DNA of 31,365 bases from Acidobacteriaceae bacterium (GTDB taxonomy: Bacteria > Acidobacteriota > Terriglobia > Terriglobales > Acidobacteriaceae): positions 1 through 31,365 of the forward strand of contig PMHC01000072.1 of assembly GCA_003156495.1 (NCBI GenBank), read 5' to 3'. The translations under genes were made by a program, and so were the position numbers. The notes beneath the pieces are model-generated. The model saw nothing but the letters and a program-made list of their open reading frames with translations. It made no database searches and was not told where the DNA came from. Below, in pieces: positions 31,102 to 31,365 of this stretch (positions are counted from its first letter, which is position 1; the number at the start of each line of letters is the position of its first letter).

Positions 31102-31365
31102 CGCCCCGTCACAACCCGATCGCCGTGCATCAAGGGAAGATCGAAGCGATCCATGACTGCGTTGTACGCCGAGCCGGGATGCCAGTCGATGCGTACGGGC
31201 CATGCCGCTCCAACGGAATATCCGGCAACGGCATCCAGTTCCCCGGCCTCAATCGCGCAACTGCGGGATCGGTATAGCGCAATATTTCGATAGGACAGAT
31301 TCATCAACGGTGGCCGGTTCGCGTTCGATCCCAGCAAATCTCCCAGCGTCGCCCCCAGTATCATC
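31098..31365 (-). CDS. C-terminal end of an unrecognised upstream gene of the same operon
   Basis: The minus frame is open from the right edge to a TGA at 31100-31098 that overlaps the ATG of the 1186-residue protein gene. The visible 88 residues include a polar stretch NLSYRNIALYRSRSCAIEAG and end MHGDRVVTGR. No family motif is seen. The 4-base overlap shows that it belongs to the same operon, so the module extends beyond the window. An internal start (for example at MNLSYRN) cannot be excluded, because the true beginning is not visible. Confidence 0.6.
   Translation of the reverse strand, partial: MILGATLGDLLGSNANRPPLMNLSYRNIALYRSRSCAIEAGELDAVAGYSVGAAWPVRIDWHPGSAYNAVMDRFDLPLMHGDRVVTGR

Noticed and set aside
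31102..31203. Upstream extension of the 1186-residue protein to an ATG at 31203
   Set aside because: This part is the end of the preceding gene in another phase. The ATGA overlap at 31098-31101 gives a better start.
15024..31365. Contractile injection system or type VI secretion locus
   Set aside because: LysM-like repeats alone are not enough. No sheath, tube, spike, baseplate or AAA+ ATPase gene is visible in the window.
1..31365. CRISPR array, rRNA or complete tRNA gene
   Set aside because: No regularly spaced repeats, no rRNA-like sequence and no complete cloverleaf were seen; only the tRNA-Asp 3' fragment.

Overview
The window looks like part of an Acidobacteriota chromosome (class Terriglobia is my best guess). 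The main support is a giant Oar-type TonB-dependent receptor with an N-terminal carboxypeptidase-regulatory domain beside arabinan-degrading enzymes. A one-membrane-pass TolB-like/TPR regulator, a type common in that phylum, adds to it. This is inferred from gene style; no rRNA or marker gene is present.

Layout. (1) 1-2066: the start of an Old Yellow Enzyme-type flavin oxidoreductase runs off the left edge, followed by an exported alpha/beta hydrolase with a suspect C-terminus and a short-chain dehydrogenase. (2) 2067-4200: a graveyard of an integrated element. It holds the 3' part of a tRNA-Asp, the C-terminal end of a tyrosine integrase carrying a nonsense codon, a Fic protein cut off at its active-site motif, a GNAT fragment and unassigned DNA. 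(3) 4260-13326: an arabinan-use locus. A TonB-dependent receptor, a lectin-GH43 lipoprotein and a second exported GH43 endo-arabinanase lie on the minus strand. A terminator-like hairpin sits after the receptor gene, and a regulator is divergently transcribed. (4) 13327-15066: an insertion-sequence scar with a probable IS66 tail, a decayed IS5-family element with inverted ends and a CTAG target duplication, and an IS21 istB fragment. (5) 15024-31365, minus strand: a compact cluster with coupled or overlapping gene junctions. It contains the end of an unknown gene, an unrecognised 1186-residue protein, a ComEC-like metallo-beta-lactamase-fold protein, and a 3800-residue protein with two blocks of LysM-like repeats embedded in beta-rich sequence.

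The last cluster is the best candidate for an undescribed system. Its genes overlap by 1-4 bases, so they are very likely co-translated. None of the three complete proteins has a visible signal peptide. The metallo-hydrolase gene is much AT-richer than both neighbours, as if it were a swapped or acquired part. The giant gene's 3' end runs into insertion-sequence debris, so its last residues are probably not native and the module may be damaged.
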